64,000 bases of DNA from Gnetum montanum (taxonomy: Eukaryota > Streptophyta > Gnetopsida > Gnetales > Gnetaceae): NCBI GenBank assembly GCA_015680685.1, contig MNCI01000651.1, positions 1,067,507-1,131,506 of the forward strand. The letters are read 5' to 3'. Position numbers and translations under genes: made by a program. The stretch's first letter is position 1. Every line of letters begins with the position of its first letter. The notes below the pieces were generated by a model, which saw only the letters and a list, made by a program, of their open reading frames with translations, did not search any database and was not told the DNA's origin. This document shows, piece by piece, positions 34,601-45,198 of the stretch.

Positions 34601-37600
34601 AAGCTTCTAAATGGCTTTAATTAGATATTGAGGAATGCCAGTATGAATTAATTGCTGCCAAAGCTTTTTCCTAATGACAGAATAAAAAACTTTTGAAAAG
34701 TCCACAAAATGAGTAAAAAGTTTTCTATTGGTTATTTTAACAAAACCTATGAAATTAGTGAGAGCAACTAACTGATCAATTGTAGAATGATTTGTTTTGA
34801 AATTTGTTTGTGCCATAACTCTCAAATTGTTATGTTCAACTCCATTACTAAGCCTACTTTTAATGATAGTGCCTAACAACTTTGCAAATATGTTGATGAT
34901 TACAATCATTCTATAATTGTTTAAATCAGGCTGTCTCGGTTTTTGTGGAAGATGACTGCTTTGCTGACCAACCATCTATGATTAAGACCCAAAACAATAC
35001 ATCATTCAACATCTTGTAAATTTTTTTATGAGCCTGGGCTGTTGGCCAGTTGGTTAGCTCACTTTGCCTTGCACCTGAAGTTACTCGGTTCAAAGCTTGG
35101 CATCAGTACCCTACTCACACATGCTAGTGTGGAAGCGTTGTTCCTGGCATATTACCTTAACCTCAAAAAAAGAAAAAAAAAATCTTTATGGATATTTAAT
35201 CTGCCCCATTTTAACAGCTCAACATGTAAACCATCAACATCTAAAGCTTTGCCTGTAGCTAATTTATCAAGGTTATAAAATCCTTCAATAATTGCAACTT
35301 GTGATGTGGATTTAAGTTGAGCCAATCTTCATGTTTATAAGACAATAAATTTCTATAAAATGAAATGACTTCAGAGAAGGAAATTTTAAAGTTTAAAGAA
35401 GCTTTACCTCTTAACATTTTCCAAAATTGTCTTGGTTCTTTTTTAAGGTTACAAAGTGTTTACATCATGTTTCTTAAAAGTAGTATTTGATGTTGTAAGG
35501 ATGTAGGCCATGCAAACTGAAGAATTGCTTAGCCCATCTCATTTCTTTCTCCAAATTTATTTCATTCATGAATCCTCTCATATCCTATCCTTTTGGCTCC
35601 AGTGTGCCTATTGAAGTTTTCCAATAAGTATGCTTTCTTAGTAAGGAATATTTTGCATTAACCATCCAAAGAATGCCAAAAGGTTTTAATATTGTCATCC
35701 AAACCAACTTGAGGTGCATATACACATAAGATATTAATTTCTACCACTTTGCCCTTTATCTGTTGATCAATGACATCAAGCGTTATCTCTACTCTATTTT
35801 TGAAGTTATTTGGCCTTCTGCAGTAGAAAAAATTGTAACTTTTATCAATGTCCTTTGCTTTTTCTTCTTTTCACTTAGTTTCTTATAAACAAGCTATGTT
35901 AACTCTAATCCTCTTCATTAAATCCATAATTTAGGTACTTTTTTCTCTTAATGTGCTTATATTCCAAGGAGCCATCCACGTTTTTCTGAATCTTCTTTTG
36001 GGTATTTCGTTGGGTTTCCTTATTTATCCACATGTCCAAGGTGATGTGGAAATGCTTGCTCTTTGACACCACAATCAGGTACATATTACTTTCAAGGAAT
36101 GATCTAGCAAGCCTTTGCTCATTTCTCATAGCAACTATGCCCTTCTGCTTTCATGCATCATATTTTGGCTAATCCGGAAAAGTTGCTGCTTGGTAACTTT
36201 TTTATCCATTTTTTCATAATAAAGGTGGCTTAGAAAATTCACTGTTTTTTTGGCAATGTTTTTTGTCTAAAAATCAAATAACAATGTTTTGGCCAGTTGA
36301 TAGCTTCATTGGGAACACCATGGTCTGTGAAGTGAAAATTACATGGCTAATTCATGGTAATTGCATAGTCGCATGCTTTTGTCAGGTTGACATTTTTTTA
36401 AAGGGGCTGAAATGCAAACTTTAACATGTTTCCCAAGGAATTATAATACTATGTGACTTTTATGAATTATCCATACCATAATTATACATGAAAGTCGTGA
36501 ATTTCTAGTCATTGTGTTATCGCACAACATTAGTGATGGTTAACTTTAGGCTATTGAAATTATTATATTAACGTGTAAAGTTTTACTTTTAGTAAAAGCT
36601 AAGCTGTGTTGGGATACGGTCATACACTTTGACTAGCCAGGTATGTTAATATTAACTTTGAAATTCAACTGCAAGTTTCTATGGTAGCTAGCATCAACTG
36701 TTAAACAATGAGCCAAAGTGGATGTGGTAGGAGACCAGTTAGATGCAAAGGACTTAGAGCTTTTGGTGTTCCACATCGAGGGCATGATGTGATTCACTCA
36801 AGTAGTAATTTACTAATTCTTAAGGATGATTTTAATTTGTTTTAGTCACTGTACATTTTATCACTGCTTTAAGAAGGTGCTATGTTTTATTTGGTGAACA
36901 CAGGTTATTAGCTGTACGTAGCAAAGTTGACCATTAGGAAATAGTGAACACCGTTCGGGTTAGGGTTGTTAAAGAAGACAAAAGAAAGAACGTCTAAGTA
37001 ATGGCTTAATGTTAAATTATAAGCTGTTCGAAGAGTAGATTGTTTATATACGTATTGAAATTGTTGCATTCATTTGCTTAGGATTGGTGAGAAATTAAAC
37101 TACCTTGGTAGGAGTAAGTTTGAGTACAACGAATGTGTTTAATATTTAGCTATTTTGAATATTTCTTCAATGTAAATATCTGTTTCCAAGATTGGTAGTT
37201 TGAATAATTTATACAAAGCTTGACCAAAACTTACCATTTTCTTTTGAAGAAATTTATTTAGGGATATTTTATAATATATGTTACTTATTTTTCACCTTGT
37301 AGTAGGCACAACTGGCATATTCTGTCCTCTATTTGCATATTATTTATTGTTTAGTTTAAACTTGAATGCAAAAGCCAAAGTTTAGAAAAGTAGACTCAAT
37401 ATGTGGTCTAAAAACATAAGATTCTCCTACAATCTAGTTTCTAATTTTCTATACATCTTTTTATACTATGGGATTTGACAGGGAGAAGATAGGAGCTGCT
37501 AGATAACTGTTCACCATTTCTATTCCAACATCTGACATGCCATAGCCCTGAAGGGTATCCAGTAGTCAAGGATTTACATAGTTAGATACTGTTATTGCTA

Positions 37601-40282
37601 TGATCATGAGTTTTGTTTTTCATTCTTTTTTTTGCCTTATATTTCAAGAGCTCTCTTACATGTCTGAATGAAATTGATAATAAAAATTTGAATATTTTTC
37701 AAGATTTTTTATTGATGAAATCTTCCTATTTTTTCCAGTTATCAAGCCACTAAATTTTGTTCCAGGTTGCTGAAAAGAGCATTTTTTTTGACTTTTCAAT
37801 CACTGCTTGCTAGCATTAGGGTTTTTATAGAAAGGAACTCATTTGTAGCAAATGGTAGGTGTTTCAAGTTCTCTGCCCAACTAAACACCAGCCCTCCTTT
37901 TTTACACCTAGGTTTGGTACAATGAGGTGTTAGTTTAGCGGCATGAATCTTGACATGGAAACCTCAAGTCACAAGTTCGATTCTAGTGGGCAATGCTAAA
38001 TTATGAAAAAATTCTGTAAAAAGTAATTTTTAAACTGATAGGATGTAATGGGTCCAAAAGGGTCTAAGTTGATATAATTAAATATGTTTAGTTTTGGTTT
38101 CAGCATAGTTGCATATAAGGACAAAACGTTTCATGTCATTGATAGACTTTAAATTGCGGTACACAGCAGATCAATACCATCTTTTATTTTATGTAGTGCT
38201 ATATTCATTATAGTTAGATTAAATGCAGCAGTGACACATTACAAATTTATAAAAACAGTCAAAACTGAGTTCGTCGATGTCAGAGCTCTATAATACGGAA
38301 GGATGGTAGGTAAAAAGGGAATGTTGAACAATAGGGGGTGGGGGTGCTTGCAACCGGTGATAACCGGTAATATAACGGGTAGTAACTCCAGCTGATTAAA
38401 AAAAAAAAAAAACCTTGTTCTTTTAAACAAATGAAGCATTGTATAGCATGTAAACAAAAGATTTTTATCAAGTCAGCAGATCATGCTAATTATGCCAATT
38501 GAGAAAGCCACAGAGCCTGTATCAGTTATTTTTATTCAACAGGGCCTGTATTAGTTATTCAACAAAGCCAAAACTAGGGCCAACCCTGTCTGTCTGTCTA
38601 TCTATCTATGGATGCAACCAAGAAGCAAGCCTTCCTTCGCTGCCGGTGTGATGCTGCCAAACATAGATAATGTGCAATGCATTTACGGCTCAAGCATGAA
38701 CGAATGAATGGACAAATGAAGGAATCAAGTTAAAACATATGTGATTGGTCAAATTATTATCTATATCTTTCTAAATTTAATAAAACCAGATCAATTTTTT
38801 ATTCTTATTGATTCATACCCTATTAAAAAACGAAAATTGTCCAAGGAGAGCTACAAAATGGAAGCTTAAACTCGTTATCCAAGAGCATTATTGCTAGAAA
38901 TGGAAGAATAATTTAGATCCAAGAATAAATTAGAAAGCAAAGCAAGAAACCAAAGAGAAAAAATTGTAAGCAAAGGTAAAAACAGTAATGTGCTCTGTGG
39001 CTTCATATTCTTCTGAATGATGATTAAGAAATGCTTTGTTGCAGAGTGGGTGACAGTGAAAATGGTGCTAGAGTTGTGGCAGAAAGAATCCATGCTCTGC
39101 AAAAGCTTATCAAATGTTTTGCCCTCTCTCTTTGAAAGCTGTTTCACTGATAAAAGTGATGACGTTACTTTTTGGTTGCAACATCATGATTTTAAATGTT
39201 AGCAAAGGTTTATTTGGTGACTGGTTGAACCGGTTATAAATAATTATGAAACCGGTTATCACCAGTTGCAAGCAACCCCGCCCCCTACTATTGTTCAACC
39301 TTTGTGGTAAAAGTTGTCAAAATCCTGTTTTGGCCTGAATCTGCACAACATCTGAAATGTAAATTACAAAGAGTAAGAACCCTACTTCACAACGTCAAAT
39401 AGCAAATAATCTACCTGGCAAATCACCTTATGGAGCATGCAGCATGAGGTCATCCCTGATGAACTACATAGATCCCAAATTCTTGACCTTTTTTTGCCGT
39501 TGCATTTTTAGTAACCTTCTATAACTGTACTTTTAGCTGTGTTAATGGATCATTGGGGTAACGAATAGGTGATGAAATTAGTTGTTGCAGTGTAATATTT
39601 GCAAATCATGATGACCTTGATGACATCATGAATAATTTATTGAGAACTAGCAATTCATAGTTTGTATGTTCTAATATTTTAATATGAAATATCTGATTCA
39701 AATACGGTTTAGGTAAAAGATAAAGATACTGTCATTAACACCTCAACAATCAGATGTCTAACTCGTAATCACAACGACCCAATTGCTCTATGTCTTAATT
39801 GAAAGTTTCACTTCTTTGTAGGTGCACCAATTATTTGTTAGAGCATCTTAAGTTCAGAACAGCTGTAAGAGAGGCAGGTTATTCTTCAAGTGCGTTTGCC
39901 TCAACCAAGAAATGTGATGCAGCAGGTTTTACAAAAGTAAATTTACCCTTTCTTTTGTGTTTTACAGAACTTTAAATTTATTTCTTGCATTGATGTTTTC
40001 TTGTCTGAAAATGACATCAATTAAGGACTTTTGTGAACGATTGTTTTACTTCTGAGAAGACAATTGTTACAGAAGGTTGCCTTTTAAATTAACTTTCAAA
40101 AGGGGGGGAAAAGAAAATAAACAATTTGCATAATGCAAGATATTTAATTAAAGTTGCTTTCTTACTCTGGTAATAATGTAGAATATGGGGTTGAATTCTG
40201 TAACGGGTTACCAGCCTTTTATCTTACTGGTTTTAACTGATTTCATCTGCTGTCCTTTTGGCGAACAACATTGCAGCAGTAA
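31650..40282 (+). CDS. Candidate host gene A (spliced, small hypothetical protein)
   Basis: Tentative model. Exon 1 ends at 31,719 (CCAG, donor GTAGTC at 31,720) and is followed by T-rich intron sequence typical of plant first introns. Exon 2 is 39,842-39,936 (acceptor TTTGTTAG, donor GTAAAT) and reads open for 31 codons with high-complexity residues (HLKFRTAVREAGYSSS...). Exon 3 starts at 40,277 after TTGCAG and stops at TAA 40,280-40,282, with AATAAA at 40,429. Frames join without a stop and give 56 codons from the ATG at 31,650; an upstream in-frame ATG is at 31,464. I do not recognise the protein. Exon 1 may be untranslated, exons may be missing, or the transcript may be noncoding. An alternative acceptor at 39,821 exists. 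Confidence 0.35.
31720..33632 (+). other. Presumed first intron of gene A, no other gene seen
   Basis: T-rich after the donor, then low-copy AT-rich DNA. A possible small exon with good borders (TGCAG before 32,207; GTAAGC after about 32,250) is noted, but it would introduce a stop in the frame of exon 1. Confidence 0.35.
33633..36180 (-). mobile_element. RTE-type LINE, degenerate
   Basis: Non-LTR retrotransposon on the minus strand, one ORF with an apurinic-type endonuclease and RT. Endonuclease blocks: PWNISTLREKS near 35,960, ACLxETK near 35,875, VYAPQVGLDDNIKTFW near 35,710 and FNRHTG near 35,625 in place of GDFNGH. The VYAPQVGL block is typical of the RTE clade. RT: LNNYRMIVIINIFAKL (34,910), QTNFKTNHSTIDQL (34,800), FVDFSK (34,700), VKQGCPQSPTLF (34,525) and the catalytic YVDDDTLL (about 34,400). 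The C-terminal part, YGCPVLDPGLSEKCW, is at 34,040-33,633. Interrupted by a SINE at 35,031; stops and frameshifts present. Confidence 0.85.
35031..35184 (+). mobile_element. tRNA-derived SINE inserted in the LINE
   Basis: The head resembles a tRNA: an A-box-like TTGGCCAGTTGGTTAGCTC near 35,041 and a B-box-like CGGTTCAAAGC near 35,088. A body of about 80 bp and an A-rich tail (35,167-35,182) follow. The flanks TTTATG (35,025-35,030 and 35,185-35,190) look like a short target-site duplication. It sits between the endonuclease and RT parts of the LINE, so it is the younger insertion. Confidence 0.7.
36181..37919. other. Intronic DNA with one short multi-frame open stretch
   Basis: Mostly AT-rich and unassigned. 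At 36,700-36,845 three frames are open together: a 45-codon plus-strand ORF starting at ATG 36,708, an overlapping plus frame reading VDVVGDQLDAKDLELLVFH, and a minus-strand frame. Such overlap argues for a transposon leader fragment or chance more than for an exon. Nothing else is seen. Confidence 0.3.
37920..38030 (+). mobile_element. Second tRNA-derived SINE-like element
   Basis: GTTAGTTTAGCGGCATGA (A-box-like, about 37,929) and AAGTTCGATTCTAG (B-box, about 37,973; GTTCGATTC matches the consensus) are spaced as in a tRNA-derived Pol III promoter. An AT-rich tail follows. Its sequence differs from the SINE at 35,031. Ends and target duplication could not be fixed. Confidence 0.55.
38323..39299. 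mobile_element. Non-autonomous DNA-transposon-like element with ~53-bp terminal inverted repeats
   Basis: The left end at 38,323 reads GTTGAACAATAGGGGGTGGG. The reverse complement of the right end from 39,299 reads GTTGAACAATAGTAGGGGGC. The match continues through GCTTGCAAC, TGGTGATAACCGGT or a near form, to about 53 bp with one 3-bp indel and about five mismatches. The interior has an A16 run (38,397), a TCTG/TCTA microsatellite (38,588-38,610) and a minus-strand ORF at 38,875-39,147. No transposase is present. Target duplication not clear. Confidence 0.6.
38875..39147 (-). other. ORF inside the TIR element, possibly a captured gene fragment
   Basis: The 90-codon minus-strand frame contains an internal Met near 39,007 followed by a hydrophobic Leu/Phe-rich segment of about 20 residues and a polar Asn/Ser-rich end, resembling a signal peptide or membrane anchor. 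It has no recognised domain. Capture of host exons by TIR elements is known (Pack-MULE type), but chance is not excluded. Confidence 0.25.
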
Positions 40283-40428
40283 AGCAAATGAAGCTTAACA
40301 CCCTGTTCTAGGGAGCAAGAGATAATACTTGAAGCCCCCAAAATGGTGCCTGAAGTGCAAGGCTGAAATTTTTTTCCAATTTAACTTGCATTTAGAACAA
40401 CTTAGACAATATTCCCTTTACATTAAAA

Positions 40429-40434
40429 AATAAA
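40429..40434 (+). terminator. Candidate polyadenylation signal of gene A
   Basis: AATAAA about 150 nt after the proposed stop codon of gene A. Confidence 0.35.
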
Positions 40435-40813
40435 GTATAACATACAAAATTATGTAATGCAAATAGCGGCCCAAGGATCTAGTAGGAAGAGAGTGCCAAT
40501 ACGATGATTGACATCTCTTAATATACACTACGCATTCACAGTGCAATACAAATATCAAAACAACTAAACTTGGAATCATATCCATATCCTTCTAGTTTAG
40601 CTGCAACCAAATTAACTCAACCAATTCACCTTAGCAGTCTCAAATTACACATAGCCAAACATGAGAGTTCAATTCTAGGAAAACATAGTATTCATAAAAT
40701 AGATAAATGACAATAGAAGAAAACTATAGCAGCCATGTTGTTTTGTTTCCTATAATATTGATACAAAAGCTTTAAATTCTTGTACAAGGTATGCATGAGC
40801 CAGAAGCTGAAGA

Positions 40814-40819
40814 TTTATT
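40814..40819 (-). terminator. Candidate polyadenylation signal of gene B
   Basis: AATAAA on the minus strand, about 170 nt after the TAG stop at 40,989-40,991. Confidence 0.4.
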
Positions 40820-40988
40820 ATGGAACATCATATTCCAATTCTTCTAACACATTGTGTGCACTTTTTTGATACAGAGGATACAAGTTTTTCTTATAAAATG
40901 AATGGTTATAATATGTTCACATTGAAATAATAACCAAAGAAAACAATTTCAGATTTTTGCAATGGTTATTTGTTTTTCATGATATCCT

Positions 40989-41323
40989 CTAATACAGTGT
41001 ATAGGAGTCATCATCATCAGACGTTAAGACAGTTCCTTGATTCGGCCAAATCATCTTCCCTTGGTTAGGCTTAGCGAGTGTGGGCACCTTCAGATAACGA
41101 GTCATGTAAAGTGCAAAGATCTGTATTTTTTTAATTTAAAAATCAAATTCTGATTTTTCTCAAACCATAAAAATATATATGATGCTGTTCATTACCAAAT
41201 TTGTTCAACTAAATAGCTGCCACAAGAAACATATAAATTAGTAATTTTTTAATGGCATAATGATATTTCTATTTTTCTAGCAACACTTACAATACGAGAA
41301 CATCTCAGTTTAACTCTTTTAAG
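40989..41323 (-). CDS. Candidate host gene B, last two exons (3' end of a spliced gene)
   Basis: The terminal exon, 40,989-41,120, follows an acceptor AAATACAG and is open for 43 codons to TAG. The residues look like real protein (MTRYLKVPTLAKPNQG, then a Trp-Pro-Asn-Gln block and an acidic SDDDDSY end). A 33-nt exon at 41,291-41,323 has a strong acceptor (TTATAATGTTTCAG) and a consensus donor (GTAAGT); it reads LKRVKLRCSRI and joins in frame, phase 0 on both sides. Upstream exons are not visible: the chromovirus begins about 150 bp further up, so the next intron either contains the retroelements or the gene is truncated. The family is not recognised. Confidence 0.5.
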
Positions 41324-41589
41324 CTGAAACATTATAAGTCACATCACTAAAATTTAATAACTATCCAATTTTCCAATAGTAGAGAATAAATAAATCACTA
41401 CCATAACAACCATAAATAAATTAATACTCTGGATATCCCTGACTTCATTAGGCTCTTTGAAAGATATAAAATCAACCTTGAGAAGGTATACAAATAAGGA
41501 TCAAGATTCAGGTCCAAGGATTAAACATTCAAGGGGGTCATCAATCCAGTTTCAACAATAAACCAAGAATTCAACAATTCTTATCAAGA

Positions 41590-42210
41590 CTACAGTGCAT
41601 CAAATGTGGAGAATGAAGACACAAGCATTGGGAATGTTTGCTTCCCAAGGTAGCTAAGGGCAAGGATGTGCAAATCATGGAGGTGGAGGAGACATCAAGC
41701 CAAGCTTTTCAAAGAGGTAATCCTAATGCTCCAAAAATAGAGGATGTTTCTGAATTAACTTCTTGTGCATTTATGGTGAATGTTAATAGAGGAGATCATC
41801 GTGATAGGAAATTGTTGTTTTGGATTGGGGCTAGTTGTTTGCTTATTGGGGTGTGGATTCCTGTTTTGCCCGATGGGGGAGCCTAAGAAAATGTTATTTC
41901 TTCTAGGGTAGTTGCTAGACTGGGTTTGGTAACTAATCCTCATCCTAGATCCTATAAGGTGCATTGGTTGTCTAAAGATTTTTCCCAAGAGGTGAGGGAA
42001 CAATGTACTTTGAAATTTAAAATACGAAGTTTTCATGATGTTGTGAAGTGTGATGTGCTTCCAATAGATTGTGTTGATGTAATTCTTAGTAGACCTTGAA
42101 ATTTTAACAATGGTGCCCAATTTGATGGAGCAAGAAATGTGTGGAGTGTTGTTAGACTTGATGGAATCCATGATTTGATTCCCATGACAGTTGAACAAGT
42201 GAGGTAGTAA
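41590..42210 (+). pseudogene. Chromovirus gag zinc knuckle and protease
   Basis: A canonical C-X2-C-X4-H-X4-C knuckle (CIKC...H....C) is encoded at about 41,599-41,640, interrupted by one TGA. Protease follows from about 41,760. Where chromoviruses have DSGSCTN, this copy reads WIGASCLL (about 41,823). The conserved later blocks LGLVTNPHPRSYKVHWL and VDVILSRP are recognisable to 42,100. The active-site Asp is not preserved. Confidence 0.75.
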
Positions 42211-42399
42211 AACTCACTTAATGCTTCTTTAATCCTTCTAAGAGAGAGGAAATATATTAAGGGACATGATGAAATCAGTTTTGATTTTGTTGGTATGACA
42301 ACAATTGCTACTAACCATGATGATGTATAGGTTGAACTTCCTACAGGTGTGCTAGGCTTGAAGGAGAAATTTTCCAATGTGTTCAAGGGGAAATTGGAT

Positions 42400-43130
42400 G
42401 GACTACCACTAATGAGGAATGTACAACATCAGATTGACTTCATTTGTGGTGCTACCATTCTAAATGTGAGAGCTTACCAGATGACACCAAATCAAAGGGT
42501 TGAATTGTAAAGGCAAGCAGAGGAGTTGCAAATGGCTTCATGAGGGAATCCATTTCACCTTGTGCAGTTTCAGTGGTGTTAGTGCCAAAGAAGGATAGCA
42601 ATGAATGGAGGATGTGCATTGATTCCAGGGCAGTGAACAAGATAATAGTGAAGTACAAGTTTCCTATTCCAAGGATGGATGATATCCTTGATGTCCTTAA
42701 CAATGTTGCAATTTTTAGCAAACTTGATTTGAAGAGTGGGTACCATCAAATTAGAATCAAGTTTGGTGATGAGTGAAAGACAACTTCCAAAACACTAGAT
42801 GGATTTTTTGAGTGGTTGGTGATGCCATTTGGGCTCACGAATGCACTTGCTACATTCATCAGGTTGATGCATGATGTATTGAAGAACTTGATTGGTAACT
42901 ACTGTATTGTTTTTTTGACAATATTTTGGTGTATAGCTCTAATGAGGAAGAGCACTTGGATCACGTAAGGATGGTGTGCCTTAAATTGGAGGAGGCACAG
43001 TTGGTGATCAACGTGAAGAAAAGTCATTTCTTCAAGAGGGAAATCTAATATTTGGGTCGTGTGGTTTCTAAAAATCAGATTTGGATGGAAGCTACCAAGG
43101 TGAAGGCTATTAGGGATTAGCCAACTCCCA
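42400..43130 (+). pseudogene. Chromovirus reverse transcriptase
   Basis: Blocks in order: [20 protein letters not shown] (42,548), [35 protein letters not shown] (42,713), VMPFGLTNA (42,823) and the catalytic region near 42,910. There a frameshift occurs and the second Asp of YxDD has become Asn (D-N before ILVYS). LGRVVS follows near 43,050. Inactive. Confidence 0.85.
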
Positions 43131-43189
43131 AGAATGTTGGGAAGTTGAGATCATTCCTTTTAGCAGGTTTTCATAGATAGTTTGTCAAA

Positions 43190-43700
43190 AATTTTAGTGG
43201 TATTTTTTGGCCTATGTTTGCTTTGTTGAAGAAAAATAAGGAATCTAGATGGGATAATCAAACCCAAGGGAGCTTTGAATTGGTGAAAGCAAAGATTACT
43301 AGTGAACCAATGCTTGCAATTCTAGATTTTTAGAAGCTTTTTCAGGTGGAGGTGGATGCAAGTGGACTTGCCATTGGTGGTGTACTTTCACAAGAAGGTA
43401 GTCTTGTTGCTTTCTTTTCTAAAAAGTTGAATGAGTCAAGGCAAAAATATAGCATTTATGAGAAGGAGTTGTATGTTATTCTTCAAGCAATCAAGCATTG
43501 GAGGCATTACTTGTTGCCCAAGGAATTCACTTTGATGACGGCCACAAAGCACTTCAATTTCTAAACTCACAAAAGAAGTTGAGTGCAAAGCACATGAAGT
43601 GGGTTGCATAGTTACAAGAGTTCAATTTTGTGTTGAAGCACAAAAGTGGGAAAGCTAATGTGGTGGCTGATGCATTATCCAGGGTGCTTGTGGTAAATTT
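43190..43700 (+). pseudogene. Chromovirus RNase H
   Basis: VEVDASGLAIGGVLSQ (43,350) holds the first catalytic Asp and KYSIYEKELYVILQAIKHW (43,448) the Glu. A frame change near 43,540 separates the DHxxL region, which reads HFNF. The tail block VVADALSRV is at about 43,660-43,687. Confidence 0.85.
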
Positions 43701-43879
43701 TAGCGTACCTCATGTGGAAGGGATGGATGATTTTGCTTCTTTGTATGAGCATGGTGTTGATTTTGGATAGGTTTGGAGGAGCCTCAAAGAGTCGTTGATG
43801 TATAGGATAGACCAATGGAGGGACTATCATATTCAAGATGAACTATTATTTAAGAATGGAAAGGTATGTGTTCCTAATT

Positions 43880-45172
43880 GTGATTTTTGAAAAAAAATTT
43901 TGTTTGAAAAGCATTGTAGTGACATGGTAGGTCACATGGGCAAGGATAAAACATTGGAACTTGTGGGTAGACACTATTTTGAGCCTGGTATGGCAATAGA
44001 AGTTTCAAAATTTGTGAAAGAGTGCATGACATGTCAAAAGTTTAAAGGACGTACAGGTGTGGATGGACACTATATGCCTTTGCCAATTCCCAAAGGTCCA
44101 TGGAAAAGTGTGTCAATGGACTTTTTGGGTGATATTCCAAACACCAAGAGTGGGAATGATGTAATTTTTGTTGTTATGGACAGGTTCTTCAAGATGACAC
44201 ATTTTATTCCATGCAAGCAAGTTAGTGATGCTTCTCATGTGGCAAATTTATTTTTCTAGCATGTTGTGAAGTTGCATGGTATTCCTTTGAATAATGTTAG
44301 TGATAGAGACTCCAAGTTCACAAGTCATTTTTGGAGATCCCTTTGGAAGATTTTAGGGACAGTTGAATTTATCTAGTGCATATCATCCACAATATGATGG
44401 CCAAACAGAAGTGGTAAATATTGCTAAACATATTGGAATGTTTGTGTGATGGACTGCCAAATAGATGGAAAACTTGTTGTGTCATGCTAAATTTTTGTAT
44501 AACAATGCTTTTCATGTTGCTATTGGCAAAAGCTCATTTGAGGTGAACTATGGGTTTTTTCCAGACATGGTGGAAACTTTGAAGAGCTTTGATGGTGAAG
44601 CTCAACTTAGTGTTGATTTTGTGCAAGAGATGAGGGATCTTCATGCACAAGTAAAATTAAATCTTGAGAAGAAGGCTGAAGAGAGAGTCCTCAAGAGGAA
44701 TGAAGGCAAGTGGAAGCCTAATTCTGCTGTTGGTGACTGGCTTGGGTGCACTTGAAGAAGAAGTGGTGGAGAGGTGTTAAACTTCTCCAAATTGAAAGCC
44801 AAGAAGATGGGGCTTTTCAAAATCAATGCTAAAGTTAATGATAATGCTTTTGAGATCGATATACCCAACGATGTTGGTATGTCTTTTGTGTTTAATGTTT
44901 CAAATCTTGTGCACTATCATGGACCAATTGATGAGGAGACCATACATGGTTGCATTGATGAGTTGAAGAGGGCTATTGATCAATCCAAGCCTTAAATGGA
45001 GAGGAAGGTAATCGTACTCAAGCGAAGGGAAGCTTCTAGTACTCAAGGAGTCAAGAGGCATGCATATTTGATCCATTGGGAGGATCAATTCGCTGATGAT
45101 GTTGTATGGGTCCATGAGACCAAACTTGTTGAGTAGGGGATCACTTCTATCCCTACTCCATTGTTCACTTGA
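43880..45172 (+). pseudogene. Chromovirus integrase with C-terminal chromodomain
   Basis: Zinc-binding HC...GHMGK and CMTCQKFKG are at 43,907-44,047. The core has SMDFLGDIP (44,116), SDRDSKF (44,303) and AYHPQYDGQTEVV (44,380), so D, D and E are all visible, with frame breaks at 44,260 and 44,380. The GPF/Y-type region KMGLFKINAKVNDNAFEIDI is at about 44,806. A chromodomain-like block (AYLIHWEDQFADDVVWVHE) is at 45,064-45,120. The chromodomain would direct insertion towards particular chromatin. Confidence 0.85.
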
Positions 45173-45198
45173 GTTCACTTTTTGAAGAATGGGAGAGT

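Noticed and set aside
35031-35110. tRNA gene
   Set aside because: A- and B-box words are present, but no cloverleaf with a pairing acceptor stem can be drawn, and an A-tail and body follow; a SINE fits better.
37926-37992. tRNA gene
   Set aside because: The B box is good, but the acceptor and anticodon stems do not pair; treated as SINE-like.
39380-39520. Additional exon between the TIR element and exon 2
   Set aside because: Frames are open on both strands for about 30 codons, but no matching acceptor/donor pair joins it to the other exons.
39822-39936. Minus-strand exon over the same place as exon 2 of gene A
   Set aside because: A plausible minus acceptor exists (CTCTCTTACAG), but the minus frame has an early stop and the plus frame is open throughout.
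41171-41217. 21-nt microexon of gene B between the two accepted exons
   Set aside because: It has fair borders but would put a TGA in frame.
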